64,000 bases of DNA from Williamsia sp. 1138 (GCF_002095435.2 NZ_MJEJ02000024.1:1-64000), one strand, 5' to 3'; shown: positions 8,616-17,428, counted from the first letter of the stretch. The notes: generated by a model not told the origin, from the sequence alone. Made by a program: numbers and translations.

Positions 8616-9368
8616 ATGACCACCACACCCACCATCGTTCTCATCCACGGCGCATTCGCGGACGGCGCCAGCTGGGCGCCGGTCACCCGACGCCTGCTCG
8701 ACAAAGGCCACACCGTGCTCGTCCCGCCGGTGCCGAACCGCAGCCTGATCGGTGATTCGGCCTACATCCGCTCGTTCGTCGAGCAGATCGAGGGCCCTGT
8801 ACTCCTGGCCGGACATTCTTACGGCGGAGCAGTCATCACCGTCGCCGGGGTGGCAGAGAACGTCGTCGGACTCGTCTACGTTGCCGGTTACGCGCTGGAA
8901 GAAGGCGAGAGCCTCGGCGAATTGCAGGGTCGATTCCCCGACTCCGATCTCGCAGCCAATCTGGTCTACTCGCCGTTCCCGATCGAGGGAGCAGAACCCG
9001 GCACCGACGTATCGGTGAACATCAAGACCTTCCACGAGATCTTCGCCGCCGGAATCACCCAGGAAGAGGCAGAGGTGCTCGCAGTATCTCAGCGCCCCTT
9101 GGCCGCAGCCGCTTTCGGCGAGGCTGCGCCGGTCGCCGCATGGAAGACCAAGCCCGGCTGGGGCATCGTCAGCCGCGACGACCACACCATCAACCCGGAT
9201 GTAGAGCGCTTCGGATACGAGCGTGCCGGCCTGCGCAAGGTCGTCGAGATCGACGCTCCGCACCTGGCGATGATCGCCAAGCCGGCCGAGGTCGTCGCGG
9301 TGATCGAAGAAGCCCTGTCCGAAGTGACCTCGCCTCAGGAAGCCCCGTCAGCGGGCGCCCAGTCCTGA
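8616..9368 (+). CDS. Alpha/beta hydrolase, EstC-like esterase family
   Basis: A 250-residue cytoplasmic hydrolase with the early oxyanion motif IHGAFADGASW (residues about 10-20), nucleophile AGHSYGG (Ser about 68) and a late APHLAM histidine. The layout, with a short N-terminal strand and a RDDHTINP segment preceding the last helix, is that of the EstC/pyrethroid-hydrolase and plant MES-like family. The start ATG follows CAAGGAG by 9 bases. The last 15 residues (SPQEAPSAGAQS) are a disordered tail. Downstream lies a VOC/MFS pair on the same strand. The substrate is unknown; small esters or lactones are typical of the family. Confidence 0.83.
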   Translation: MTTTPTIVLIHGAFADGASWAPVTRRLLDKGHTVLVPPVPNRSLIGDSAYIRSFVEQIEGPVLLAGHSYGGAVITVAGVAENVVGLVYVAGYALEEGESLGELQGRFPDSDLAANLVYSPFPIEGAEPGTDVSVNIKTFHEIFAAGITQEEAEVLAVSQRPLAAAAFGEAAPVAAWKTKPGWGIVSRDDHTINPDVERFGYERAGLRKVVEIDAPHLAMIAKPAEVVAVIEEALSEVTSPQEAPSAGAQS

Positions 9369-9407
9369 AATACTGGACCTCGACAGCGGAACGGAAGGCT
9401 CGAAGCC

Positions 9408-9806
9408 ATGACCGGAGCACTCGCCCTGGGGCCGATCGGCAACATCTTCTACTTCGTCGACCAGTTCGATGAAGCGGTCGACTGGTACACCACCCGCCTC
9501 GGGCGCGAGCCGGTGGTGCGGGGTGGTGCCCTGGTCGCCTTCGACATCGACGGCGTCAGGCTGACCATCCACAAGTCCGACGAGTTCAACTCACCGGGGC
9601 CGACGGGCGTTTCCGCGTACTGGACGGTCTCGGACGTCGACGCGATCGTTGCCGACTGGACCGCCCATGGCGCGGTGGCCCACCGGGGACCGAAAACCGT
9701 CTTCACCGGCGAGAGACTGTGCCAGCTGCTCGATCCGTTCGGTAATCTCTTTGCGATCCGGGAAGCGCCGAGGTCTGCGGCCCTCGAGTCAGGTGCGGCG
9801 TCATGA
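9408..9806 (+). CDS. VOC family (glyoxalase/bleomycin-resistance fold) protein
   Basis: A 132-residue protein with the paired beta-alpha-beta-beta-beta modules of vicinal-oxygen-chelate proteins. It has the N-terminal NIFYFVDQFDEAVDWYTTRL helix region and the closing LLDPFGNLFAIRE strand. Such proteins are metal-dependent lyases/dioxygenases or drug-binding resistance proteins. The stop codon overlaps the start of the MFS gene (ATGA), so the two are translationally coupled, and a role in handling the same small molecule that is exported is a reasonable inference. The metal ligands cannot be assigned with confidence from sequence alone. Confidence 0.8.
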   Translation: MTGALALGPIGNIFYFVDQFDEAVDWYTTRLGREPVVRGGALVAFDIDGVRLTIHKSDEFNSPGPTGVSAYWTVSDVDAIVADWTAHGAVAHRGPKTVFTGERLCQLLDPFGNLFAIREAPRSAALESGAAS

Positions 9807-11428
9807 CCACCGTCGCGTCGACCGGGAATCCGGCGTGGGCGCCACTGCGAAGCCGGATCTACCGGATGCTCTTCATCGCCCAGCTGGTGTCGAACATCGG
9901 CCTGTGGATGCAAACCGTCGGCGCGCAGTGGTTCCTGGTGGAGCACCACAGCAGTGCGGTCATCATCGCGCTCGTACAGACGGCGAGTCTGCTCCCCACT
10001 CTGTTCCTGGCGCTTCCGGCGGGCGGCCTGGCCGACCTGCTCGACCGGCGCCGGCTACTCATCGCGGTGAGCGTGTACACCGCGCTCGCAGCGGGTCTGC
10101 TGACGTTCCTGGCCTGGACAGACATCTTGACCCCGGTGATGCTGCTCGCGATGACCTTTCTCCTCGGATGCGGATCGGCGTTGTCCGCACCTGCCTGGCA
10201 GGCGATCCAGCCCGAATTGGTTCCGAAAGAACAGATCCCGGCCGCATCTGCCCTGGGCAGCGTGACGGTCAACGGCGCTCGCGCCGTCGGCCCGGCGATC
10301 GGTGGCGTACTGGTGGCAGCGGCGGGACCGGCTGCGGTCTTCGCAATCAATGCACTGACGTTCCTTGCGATCATTGGCGCATTGATCTGGTGGCGGCGAC
10401 CAGCAGACAACAAGGCGGTCGACCGCGAACGGTTCGGGCGGTCGATGGTCACCGGAATGCACTACATCCAGTCAGCGCCGGTCGTTCGCCGGATCATGTT
10501 GCGCTCAGCGTTGTTCGCTTTCCCGGCCTCCGCGCTGTGGGCGCTGCTACCCCTGGCGTCGTCGGAGAACCTGCACTTCGGGGCGTCGGGTTACGGCCTG
10601 GTGCTCGGGCTACTCGGGGCCGGCGCGCTCATCGGGGTCGTCGTGTACCCCCGGGTGCGTAAGAAGTTGTCGGCGAACGGTGTTCTGGTCGGATCGGCCG
10701 TCGCCTATGCGGTCGGGGTCGTGGCGGTGGCCTACCTCCCGATCTGGGCGGTGTTGCCCCTGTTACTGGTTGCCGGAGCGGCTTGGATCGGAACCCTGAC
10801 CACGCTGAATGCCTCCATCCAGCTGTCGCTCGCCCCGTGGGTCCGGGCTCGGGGTATGTCGATCTACCTGCTCGTGTTCATGGGTAGTCAGGCACTGGGA
10901 TCGTTCATCTGGGGTGTGGTCGCCTCACACACCGGATTTGCTGTTGCACTGCTGATCTCGGCAGTGCTCTTGGCCCTGGCTGCGGCAAGTGTCAAGGTTC
11001 TACCGCTGCGGCCCGAGACCGGGACGCTGCCGCGTGGGGTGTCGACTGCCTGGCCGACGCCGATGGTCGTCTTCGGGCCCGAACCCGACGATGGCCCCGT
11101 CATCATCTCCAACACGTACCGCGTGCGGTCCGGCGAACTCGAACAATTCGAGCAGGACATGATGGCGGTGGGTAGAGCTCGACGCCGGACCGGCGCTTAT
11201 TCATGGGGCCTGTACTGCCACGGCGGCGATCCGGATGTGCGGGTCGAGCAGTTCACGGTGCCGTCGTGGGGGGAATTCGAACACCAGCATCGCGAGAGGT
11301 GGACCGACTCCGACCACGATCTCATCACGGCCGCGCTCGCTCACACGGCCACCGGCGCCACCGAGGACGAGCAACAGTTGTTCGCCCTGCGGGCAAAGGT
11401 GCGCTCATCGTCGGACTCGACGAGGTAG
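9803..11428 (+). CDS. MFS exporter (MFS_3/EntS-like) with C-terminal monooxygenase-like domain
   Basis: A 541-residue protein. About the first 405 residues form a 12-helix major facilitator with the opening motif LRSRIYRMLFIAQLVSNIGLWMQ and the loop GGLADLLDRRRLL, both typical of the EntS-type MFS_3 family. The remaining ~115 residues, from about PVIISNTYRV to AHTATGA, resemble an antibiotic-biosynthesis-monooxygenase (ABM) fold. That is a known accessory tail of this family, of unclear function. It would export a small molecule across the plasma membrane using proton motive force. Translation is coupled to the VOC gene by a 4-base overlap. The substrate is not evident; no siderophore synthesis genes lie nearby. 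Confidence 0.87.
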   Translation: MTTVASTGNPAWAPLRSRIYRMLFIAQLVSNIGLWMQTVGAQWFLVEHHSSAVIIALVQTASLLPTLFLALPAGGLADLLDRRRLLIAVSVYTALAAGLLTFLAWTDILTPVMLLAMTFLLGCGSALSAPAWQAIQPELVPKEQIPAASALGSVTVNGARAVGPAIGGVLVAAAGPAAVFAINALTFLAIIGALIWWRRPADNKAVDRERFGRSMVTGMHYIQSAPVVRRIMLRSALFAFPASALWALLPLASSENLHFGASGYGLVLGLLGAGALIGVVVYPRVRKKLSANGVLVGSAVAYAVGVVAVAYLPIWAVLPLLLVAGAAWIGTLTTLNASIQLSLAPWVRARGMSIYLLVFMGSQALGSFIWGVVASHTGFAVALLISAVLLALAAASVKVLPLRPETGTLPRGVSTAWPTPMVVFGPEPDDGPVIISNTYRVRSGELEQFEQDMMAVGRARRRTGAYSWGLYCHGGDPDVRVEQFTVPSWGEFEHQHRERWTDSDHDLITAALAHTATGATEDEQQLFALRAKVRSSSDSTR

Positions 11429-11445
11429 GTTCGGCGAGGCCCGGA

Positions 11446-11691
11446 TCAGCCCGACTGTTGACGGCAACTGGCGCTCGTCACCCGTGTCGTCGAAGCTGGG
11501 TTCCTTACCAGTAGAGCTGCGGGGCGGATCGGTCGAACGGACAGGTTGCCGCCGCAGTTGGGGCAGCGACGATCGGGGAATCCCGAGGCGCACGCCGGAC
11601 ACCACGTGCACTCGAAGGTGCAGATCCAGGCTTCGTCCTCTGGCCGCAGGTCGCGGTCGCAGCATTCGCAGTTCGGTCGGATCTCGAGCAT
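11446..11691 (-). CDS. DUF1272 small cysteine-rich protein
   Basis: An 81-residue protein opening with MLEIRPNCECCDRDLRPED, the hallmark of DUF1272. Cysteines come in pairs (CECC, CTWCPAC, CPNC), giving a likely zinc-ribbon or double treble-clef metal site within the first 50 residues. The last 25 residues are low in conservation and overlap a region antisense to nothing. The family is widespread but has no assigned function. It converges on the MFS gene (17 bases apart). The start is supported by the conserved N terminus. Confidence 0.85.
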   Translation of the reverse strand: MLEIRPNCECCDRDLRPEDEAWICTFECTWCPACASGFPDRRCPNCGGNLSVRPIRPAALLVRNPASTTRVTSASCRQQSG

Positions 11692-11721
11692 CGGATTGCC
11701 TCCTCCGGTGTCCCGCCGAGT

Positions 11722-12687
11722 CTAACGGGTTGTCACGGCCGGGCGGGTCATCGACGAATCAGGTTGCGAGAGTGCAGCATCCGAGGGCAGCCGACGACCT
11801 CGCGATCTGGCGATGATCGCGATGTTGGTGCCCGAGATGAGCGCGATGCCGAGCCACTCGTGAAGGCCGAGGAACTGGCCGAGCACCACCATTCCCGCGA
11901 TGGCGGCCCACACCGGGTTGAAGCTGGTGAAGATCGCGAACAGCCCGGTGGGCACCCGTCGAAGCGCCAGCAGGTCGACGGCATAGGGCACCGCTGATGC
12001 GAGCACGCCGGCGCCGATCGTGAACCAGAGCGTCGACCCCGTCAGCTTTCCGGCCGAGATGGTGAGTACGAGCACAGGAAGGTAGATCAGGGTGGCACCG
12101 GTGGTGGCCAAGGCGGCCCCGTCCAGACCCGGTAACCGCGTGCCGACGACACGGTTGAGCACGATGTACGACGCCCACCCCGCCGCCGCGATGAGGCCCA
12201 GCCCGACGCCGAGGTAGTCCGTGGACGGGCTGGGCCAGACGAGGATGTAGACCCCGGCGCCCGCGATCACCACGAAGATCAGATCGGCTCGCCGCCGCGA
12301 GGCGAACGTGGCCACCAGCAGCGGGCCGAGGAACTCCAGCGACACCGCCAGGCCCAGCCCGATGCGGTCGATGGCGAGGTAGAGGGTCAGATTCATGGTC
12401 GAGACGGTGATGGCGAGCAGCAGCACCGGCCACCACTGGGGCCACCGGACTGCTCGCACGTGAGGCCGGGCGATGGCGAGCAACACTGCTGCGGCCACGA
12501 CCTGCCGCACTGCGACCACGGCCGCCGGACCGACCGCCGCGAAGGCATGTGCGCCGAGACCGGCCCCGATCTGATTGCTGAGTCCACCGGTCAGCATCAG
12601 CGCGACACCGCCCGCGGTGGCACGGGTATCGGACGGCGCTACGGCGGCGGCCCCCGAGACTGCGACCGCACCTGGATCGGTGCTCAT
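11722..12687 (-). CDS. EamA/RhtA-type drug-metabolite exporter
   Basis: A 321-residue membrane protein with ten predicted helices in two EamA repeats (first about residues 25-160, second about 170-300). It resembles the RhtA threonine/homoserine exporter branch (for example SLEFLGPLLVA and RVPTGLFAIFTSFNPVWAAIAGM). It should export amino acids or related metabolites. The start at 12687 (MSTDPGAVAV) is preferred over 12738, which would add a Cys/His-rich stretch of no conservation. It is divergent from a LysR regulator whose operator-like dyad lies at 12744-12758, so LysR control of the exporter is likely, as for LysE/LysG-type pairs. Confidence 0.86.
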   Translation of the reverse strand: MSTDPGAVAVSGAAAVAPSDTRATAGGVALMLTGGLSNQIGAGLGAHAFAAVGPAAVVAVRQVVAAAVLLAIARPHVRAVRWPQWWPVLLLAITVSTMNLTLYLAIDRIGLGLAVSLEFLGPLLVATFASRRRADLIFVVIAGAGVYILVWPSPSTDYLGVGLGLIAAAGWASYIVLNRVVGTRLPGLDGAALATTGATLIYLPVLVLTISAGKLTGSTLWFTIGAGVLASAVPYAVDLLALRRVPTGLFAIFTSFNPVWAAIAGMVVLGQFLGLHEWLGIALISGTNIAIIARSRGRRLPSDAALSQPDSSMTRPAVTTR

Positions 12688-12743
12688 GTCGCCCAGTCTT
12701 GCCTGCGTAGACCCACAGCAAAAATGCCTGACGCGCATGCGTT

Positions 12744-12758
12744 ATACGCTTGGCGTAT
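12744..12758. promoter_or_regulatory. Candidate LysR operator
   Basis: An ATACGC-TTG-GCGTAT dyad overlaps the start codon of the LysR gene at 12757 and lies within the 69-base gap to the divergent exporter gene. The position and the T...A half-sites fit a LysR-type autoregulatory site. The dyad is seen in the sequence; its function is inferred. Confidence 0.55.
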
Positions 12759-13605
12759 GGCAACGGATCTGCATCAGCTCCGAGCTTTCGTCGCGGTGGT
12801 CGACGAAGGCACCTTCACCGACGCGGCCATCACCCTGCAGCTCTCGCAGGCCGCGGTGTCGCGTGCTGTCGCGGGGTTCGAGTCATCGATCGGCGCGCGG
12901 CTCCTCCACCGAGGTCCGCGGGAGGCGACGCTCACCACTGCGGGTTCCAGAGTGCTCGTACACGCCCGGCGGGTGCTGGACGAGGTCGCGCGACTGGAGG
13001 AGTCGTTGTCGCGGCCCGCCGGAGAGTTCCGGATCGGCTATCACTTCGCCGTGCTCGGCGCTCACACCGTTGCCGTGCAACGGGATTGGTCGGCCCGACA
13101 TCCCGGCAACCCGCTGGTGTTCGTGCAGTCCACGAGCGCGAGCGCCGGTCTCCACGAGGGGCTGGTGGAAGCGGCGGTGCTGCGGCGGGTGCCTTCGGTG
13201 CGCAGGATCGCCACCGAACTGATCGGCACCGAGAATCGCTATGCCGCGATCGCTGCAACGGACCCACTGGCTCGACGCCGGCGGCTGACCCTGAGAGATC
13301 TGGAAGACAGGATCATTGCGGTGGATCCGCTCGTGGGGACCACCTCGGGCGACTTGTTCGCAGGCAGGCCGGTAGAGGTTCGGACGACCCACAACATCGA
13401 CGAGTGGATGACGGCGATCGCCGCGGGTCAGGCCATCGGTATGACGCCCGAGTCCACAGTGCACCAGTACCGTAGGCCCGGCATGGTGTACCGACGCGTC
13501 GTCGATGTAGAGCCGGTGTCGGTGTGGCTTGCCTGGCAGCGCGACGCGCCGCCGGACCGCATCGACGATCTGCTGGCGATGATGCGCAAGGCCTACGCGA
13601 GTTGA
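12757..13605 (+). CDS. LysR family transcriptional regulator
   Basis: A 282-residue regulator. The N-terminal winged helix-turn-helix (residues 1-60) reads MATDLHQLRAFVAVVDEGTF and continues with AAITLQLSQAAVSRAVAGFE, as in the family. The rest is the periplasmic-binding-protein-like effector domain, beginning near FRIGYHF. The ATG at 12757 matches the canonical N terminus; the frame is open upstream but without family similarity. It is divergent from the EamA exporter, which is its probable target. The effector is unknown. Confidence 0.9.
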   Translation: MATDLHQLRAFVAVVDEGTFTDAAITLQLSQAAVSRAVAGFESSIGARLLHRGPREATLTTAGSRVLVHARRVLDEVARLEESLSRPAGEFRIGYHFAVLGAHTVAVQRDWSARHPGNPLVFVQSTSASAGLHEGLVEAAVLRRVPSVRRIATELIGTENRYAAIAATDPLARRRRLTLRDLEDRIIAVDPLVGTTSGDLFAGRPVEVRTTHNIDEWMTAIAAGQAIGMTPESTVHQYRRPGMVYRRVVDVEPVSVWLAWQRDAPPDRIDDLLAMMRKAYAS

Positions 13606-13607
13606 AC

Positions 13608-14024
13608 CTACTGAAGGGTCCGCTTGTGGGGCGTGATCTGGTGGGGCTCGACGTCCATGTCGCCGGCGGCAAGGCCGAACGAGATGATCTTGGTCGGATG
13701 GATCCGGATCAGCGGCCCCTGATTGCCTCGCTCTGACCCGGACTCGACCTGCTCGCCCCTGCCGCGGATCTCCAGGCAGCGCACTCGCCAGGGATCTCTG
13801 GTGGCGATGTCGTCGACGACGAAGGCAACCGTCGGATTGGTCGCCAGATTCTTGTACTTCTGGCTGGCTGCCATGTTGAAGCCACCGATGTCGATGGTGC
13901 CGAGATCAATGTTGCACGTGAAACCAACCGGACTTGCCTGCAAGGTCCCGTTCGGCTGCATGGTTGCCAATCTGCCGAGATCTTGGCTGGTCAGGTACTC
14001 GATCTCGGCGTTCGTGAAAGTCAT
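13608..14024 (-). CDS. PPOX-class (pyridoxamine 5'-phosphate oxidase-like) F420/flavin-dependent protein
   Basis: A 138-residue split-barrel protein with the early LTSQDLGRLATMQPNGTLQASPVGF strand pattern (read in parts), then a central YKNLATNPTVAFVVDD block and a closing IRIHPTKIISFGL. This matches the actinobacterial PPOX families that bind F420 or FMN and reduce or oxidise small molecules. The start at 14024 follows GAGGATC at 5 bases; longer in-frame starts at 14036 and 14093 lack better signals. It lies convergent with the LysR gene, with 2 bases between stops. The substrate and cofactor choice cannot be settled from the sequence. Confidence 0.83.
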   Translation of the reverse strand: MTFTNAEIEYLTSQDLGRLATMQPNGTLQASPVGFTCNIDLGTIDIGGFNMAASQKYKNLATNPTVAFVVDDIATRDPWRVRCLEIRGRGEQVESGSERGNQGPLIRIHPTKIISFGLAAGDMDVEPHQITPHKRTLQ

Positions 14025-14096
14025 CGTGATCCTCATGTCGTCGGTCGGCTGCTGCGCCCAGTCTGCGACTTCACGTCGGCTTGAAGTCAACACCGC

Positions 14097-14129
14097 GGCC
14101 GGGAGCGCACAACGGGTGCACTCCCGGCC
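14097..14129 (-). terminator. Stem-loop after the secreted-protein gene
   Basis: GGCCGGGAG (14097-14105) pairs with CTCCCGGCC (14121-14129). An inner GCAC/GTGC stem, one mismatch and a 5-nt loop complete the hairpin. It lies 10 bases past the stop of the minus-strand gene ending at 14140. No T-run follows, so it is a GC-type terminator candidate. Confidence 0.6.
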
Positions 14130-14139
14130 AGGCCTGGTG

Positions 14140-14622
14140 TCACTTGAGCGTGAAGGTGGCGTTGGCGTTGGGGAACGCCGACTGGATGCCGGGGATCAGG
14201 ACATAGTTCGTCGATCCGTCGCCGTTGATACCCGAGCCGAAGGTGCTCGCCCCGTCCATCTGCGAATCGACGACCCGGTACGTCGCGATCGGACCGGTGG
14301 CCCCGATCTGGTATTCGACGTCCGTCTCGAGGATGTTCTGATTTCCGGCAACGGCCACAACGGTTTCACTCTCGCCAGGCGCCAAGGTGTCCTTCGGGGC
14401 ATTCACCCAGCCGCCCGAAGAGGACTCATTCCCGGCGAGATACTGGGTCTGGTCGGTGTTGTTCGTGATCGTCATGGCGATGGACGGCTCACCCGGGTGG
14501 GTGACGGGGACTGTGCCGGCGTTGGCCGCGCCTGCTACTCCGAAGCCGATGGCGGCCGTCGCTGCGATACCCAGGCAGCCGGCGCCGATGCGGTTCAGGG
14601 TGCGTCGTGTGGTGGTGGTCAT
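14140..14622 (-). CDS. Secreted beta-rich protein, possibly aegerolysin-like fold
   Basis: A 160-residue exported protein. ATG 14622 follows AGGGAGA closely and begins a Sec signal peptide (basic MTTTTRRTLNR, hydrophobic core, AANA cleavage near residue 35). The mature part is about 125 residues, acidic, without Cys and rich in beta-forming segments. The run IAMTITNNTDQTQYLA ... GGWVNAPKDTLAPGE followed by a YQIGA segment recalls the aegerolysin/insecticidal ET79 beta-sandwich pattern, but I cannot confirm the relation. It would be released or remain in the cell envelope. It is transcribed alone and ends at a strong stem-loop. Confidence 0.72.
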   Translation of the reverse strand: MTTTTRRTLNRIGAGCLGIAATAAIGFGVAGAANAGTVPVTHPGEPSIAMTITNNTDQTQYLAGNESSSGGWVNAPKDTLAPGESETVVAVAGNQNILETDVEYQIGATGPIATYRVVDSQMDGASTFGSGINGDGSTNYVLIPGIQSAFPNANATFTLK

Positions 14623-14776
14623 GTCATTCTCCCTGTCTGGCTGTTCTTTTCGTGATTCTCTCCGGCTTGTTGTCGGCGATGAATCAACTATGTGCCCTCG
14701 GGAGACGACGCGGTGTCGGGCCAACGGACCGTTGAGGGGATGAAACGGTTGTCCACCGATAGGTGGACGTGGCGCC

Positions 14777-15223
14777 TCACTCAGGACGGGATCCAGCGTG
14801 GGTTCGGCGAGCACGCACCACGGTCAGGGCGATCACCCCGAGACCCACGAGCAGCACGAAGGCATTGGCGGACGTCAGGGCGACGGTCTCGGTGGTCGTC
14901 GCCCCGTGGGTGTGGCCGAGGTGGAACAAGAAGTGCGGCAGGGAGAAGACCGTGTAGGCGGCGGCCGCCGGGATGACGAACGCAGCGCGCGGTCTGATCA
15001 GGGCGATGAGAAGCAGCAACGCGATGCCCAGGGTGGCACCGCCGAAGTCGCGGGCGTAGTGCTCGCTGTACGGCGGCGTGAGGTCGACGGTGGGGAAGTG
15101 CTCGTAGAAGGACGCCGGGAACACCTGATTCCAGACTCCGACGACGAACTCCACCACAAAGAGGATCAGCAGGCCGAGGCGGATGAGAAGGCTCATACCG
15201 GACAGACCGGCGACGAACCTCAA
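14777..15223 (-). CDS. Small four-helix integral membrane protein
   Basis: 148 residues with four hydrophobic helices (about residues 10-32, 60-78, 82-100 and 113-133) and a His-containing loop, HFLFHLGHTHGATT, between helices three and four. This resembles uncharacterised DoxX-like or DUF4345-type actinobacterial membrane proteins. The start is taken as TTG 15223, which overlaps the FetB-like stop codon (TTGA) with GGAG 10 bases upstream, implying coupling. ATG 15196 is an alternative. The function is unknown; co-expression with a putative metal-related permease is the only clue. Confidence 0.65.
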   Translation of the reverse strand: MRFVAGLSGMSLLIRLGLLILFVVEFVVGVWNQVFPASFYEHFPTVDLTPPYSEHYARDFGGATLGIALLLLIALIRPRAAFVIPAAAAYTVFSLPHFLFHLGHTHGATTTETVALTSANAFVLLVGLGVIALTVVRARRTHAGSRPE

Positions 15224-15993
15224 ACGTGACGTACTCCGACAGAACTCGAAAGTCGCCCTCGCGCGACCAGCTCCGTGATAATCACCAGCGCGCAGGAGCT
15301 CACCGCGAGGATCGAGATCAGCACGAACAGCTGCATGACAGCGGCATCCGCCGGCGATGCACCACCGAGGACCATTCCGACGAACGCGCCGGGAATCGTC
15401 ACCAGTCCTACCGTGCGGGTCTGGTCGAGCGCGGGTACGAGTGCGGTGGCGGCGGCGCCCCGGCAGACCTCCATCCGCGAGTGGTAGTCAGAGATGCCCA
15501 GTGACATCGCCGCCTCGACCTCTCCGCGGCGAGCCGAGAGTTCGTCGAAGGCGCGACGTCCCGCGAGCGATGTCGTGTTCATGGCGCCGCCGATCATGAT
15601 TCCCGCACTGGGGATCACGGCGAGGCCGGTGGGCGGAAGTACTCCCGACGCAACCAGAACGGTGACGACGACGACCGACGCGAGAGCCACCGGAAGGAGA
15701 AGGGTCGCGGCTTCCCCCACCGTGGGGCGCCGGTTCACCACCCGGCCGGCAGAGGTCCACGCCGCGACAACAGACATGACGGCGACGAATCCCGCGGATG
15801 CCCACAGGTGTTCGACCAGCACGCCGAGGACGAGGGCAAGCAATCCGAGTTGGACGGCCGCTCGGACGGATGCCCACGCCACGGCCCGCTCATGACCTGT
15901 TCGGCCCAGGTAGGCGATGCCGGTGGCGGCAACGGCCAGCAACGCAACAGCGATGGCCAAAGCCGGACCGATCCGGATCACCGTGTCCGACAA
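15220..15993 (-). CDS. FetB/UPF0014-type ABC transporter permease
   Basis: A 257-residue protein with about seven transmembrane helices. The family signature runs through GRTGHERAVAWASVRAAVQLG, MIGGAMNTTSLAGRRAFDEL, and a loop with MEVCRGAAATALVPALDQTRTVGLVTIPGAFVGM (read in parts). FetB with FetA acts in iron/metal handling in E. coli. No ATP-binding FetA partner lies next to it here, so the partner must be elsewhere or the protein acts alone. The TTG start at 15993 follows GGGAGGGC, a better signal than the upstream open frame to 16083. Coupled to the small membrane protein downstream. Confidence 0.83.
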   Translation of the reverse strand: MSDTVIRIGPALAIAVALLAVAATGIAYLGRTGHERAVAWASVRAAVQLGLLALVLGVLVEHLWASAGFVAVMSVVAAWTSAGRVVNRRPTVGEAATLLLPVALASVVVVTVLVASGVLPPTGLAVIPSAGIMIGGAMNTTSLAGRRAFDELSARRGEVEAAMSLGISDYHSRMEVCRGAAATALVPALDQTRTVGLVTIPGAFVGMVLGGASPADAAVMQLFVLISILAVSSCALVIITELVARGRLSSSVGVRHV

Positions 15994-16211
15994 TTGCCCT
16001 CCCGACTCTGATCTCACTGATGGTGTCAGACTGCCTCGTAGAGGGTTGACTGACCACCGAGCGTGTCTGTCTCCGTTCGTCACAGTGGATGTCAGACCGC
16101 CTTGCTACACTGCCGCCAATAGTGCTTTGCATGGCGAAAGATGTTGCAGCACAGTGAAATAGATCTTGTCGAACACTTGTGCGAACGGGAAGATCGCGGT
16201 AGATTTTAGTC

Positions 16212-17369
16212 ATGAACTTCCGGGGGCTGTTCGAACACCTATCAACGATGGCGGCGGATCCATTGTTGGTCGCACCGCTCGACGACTTGGCTTTGTCAAA
16301 GGAGACGGTATTCGCACTGCGGGCGAAAAACGTGTCGGACCAGCTTCTGTTCCGGTTCACCGGCGACCTCGACAAGCGTGGTGTGGCAAAGACATTGGGG
16401 GTGGACGCGACCGCTGAACTACTGCAGTCCGCCGGAGTGCCACCCGCAGTCGCCGGCCGCTACGTGCGAGTGGGTCGCGCCCTGGGATCCATCCCTTCGG
16501 TCGCCACCTACGCCATCGACGGGACACTGTCCGCTGAACACACGGACGCCATCGTCAAAGGCCTGGGTCACATCGACCGGCGCGACCCCGACCTCTCAGA
16601 ATCTGATCGTTCTGACTGCGTACGCGGATTGCTCACAGAAGCCTGCGTGTCGACACCGGCGGCAGTGAGCAGGCGAGCCCACGAGATGGCCCTTGCCGAT
16701 GAGGTGTCGTTCGGGACCGGCGACGACGGCCGTACCCACGTCACCCTCGACCTCGACAAAACCCTCGGCGAGAAACTGGCGACCGCGTTGCGTCCCCTGG
16801 CCAAGCCGGTCCCGGAACCCGACGGGTCACCCGACCCCCGCAGTACACCGAAACCGCGGGTGACGATGACCGTCTCCGCCGAGCAGCTCCTGGCCTTCCA
16901 GATGAACGGCATCGTGGGTGCGAAAGCCCCCACCGCGGCCGCGACGTTCGAGTGGACCGGGCCGGTGTCGTTGCCCACCGCCCAAATGACGGTGTGCGAT
17001 TCGGTGATCACCAAGATCCTGCTCGACAACAATGCCGTACCGCTGGATGTCGGACGCGAATTCCGTACCGTCACACCATCAATCCGCAAAGCACTCACTG
17101 TGCGAGACCGCGGATGTGCCTTCCCGGGTTGCGGCTGCCCCGCCGGTTGGACGGACGCGCATCACATCAAGTTCTGGAGTCAAGGCGGCGAGACGAGCCT
17201 GACCAACACAGTCCTGCTGTGCCGACGGCACCACAACTACATCCACCACAAAGGCTGGACAGTGTTCATCGGACACGACGGACACCCCTGGTTCGTCGCG
17301 CCTGGCAAGACCGAACCAATCCGATCCCACGCCCGGCGCACCCTGACCAACGAACCACTCGCCGCCTGA
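16212..17369 (+). CDS. DUF222/HNH endonuclease domain protein (13E12 repeat family)
   Basis: A complete 385-residue member of the family represented at the left window edge. The DUF222 helical region covers about residues 20-270. The HNH module is at about 295-345, with CAFPGCGCPAGW, the DAHHIKFWSQGG core and CRRHHNYIHHKGW, giving zinc cysteines and the catalytic His-Asn-His set. The start ATG 16212 lies in an AT-richer leader (about 16085-16211). These genes occur in many copies per genome in mycolic-acid actinobacteria and may be relics of mobile elements; activity here is unproven. No target-site duplications or terminal repeats were seen around it. Confidence 0.87.
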   Translation: MNFRGLFEHLSTMAADPLLVAPLDDLALSKETVFALRAKNVSDQLLFRFTGDLDKRGVAKTLGVDATAELLQSAGVPPAVAGRYVRVGRALGSIPSVATYAIDGTLSAEHTDAIVKGLGHIDRRDPDLSESDRSDCVRGLLTEACVSTPAAVSRRAHEMALADEVSFGTGDDGRTHVTLDLDKTLGEKLATALRPLAKPVPEPDGSPDPRSTPKPRVTMTVSAEQLLAFQMNGIVGAKAPTAAATFEWTGPVSLPTAQMTVCDSVITKILLDNNAVPLDVGREFRTVTPSIRKALTVRDRGCAFPGCGCPAGWTDAHHIKFWSQGGETSLTNTVLLCRRHHNYIHHKGWTVFIGHDGHPWFVAPGKTEPIRSHARRTLTNEPLAA

Positions 17370-17428
17370 CAGGCCCACAAGTTCACGAGAAACTCCAGAC
17401 GACGACGCAGTCCGAAGTTACTACCGCA

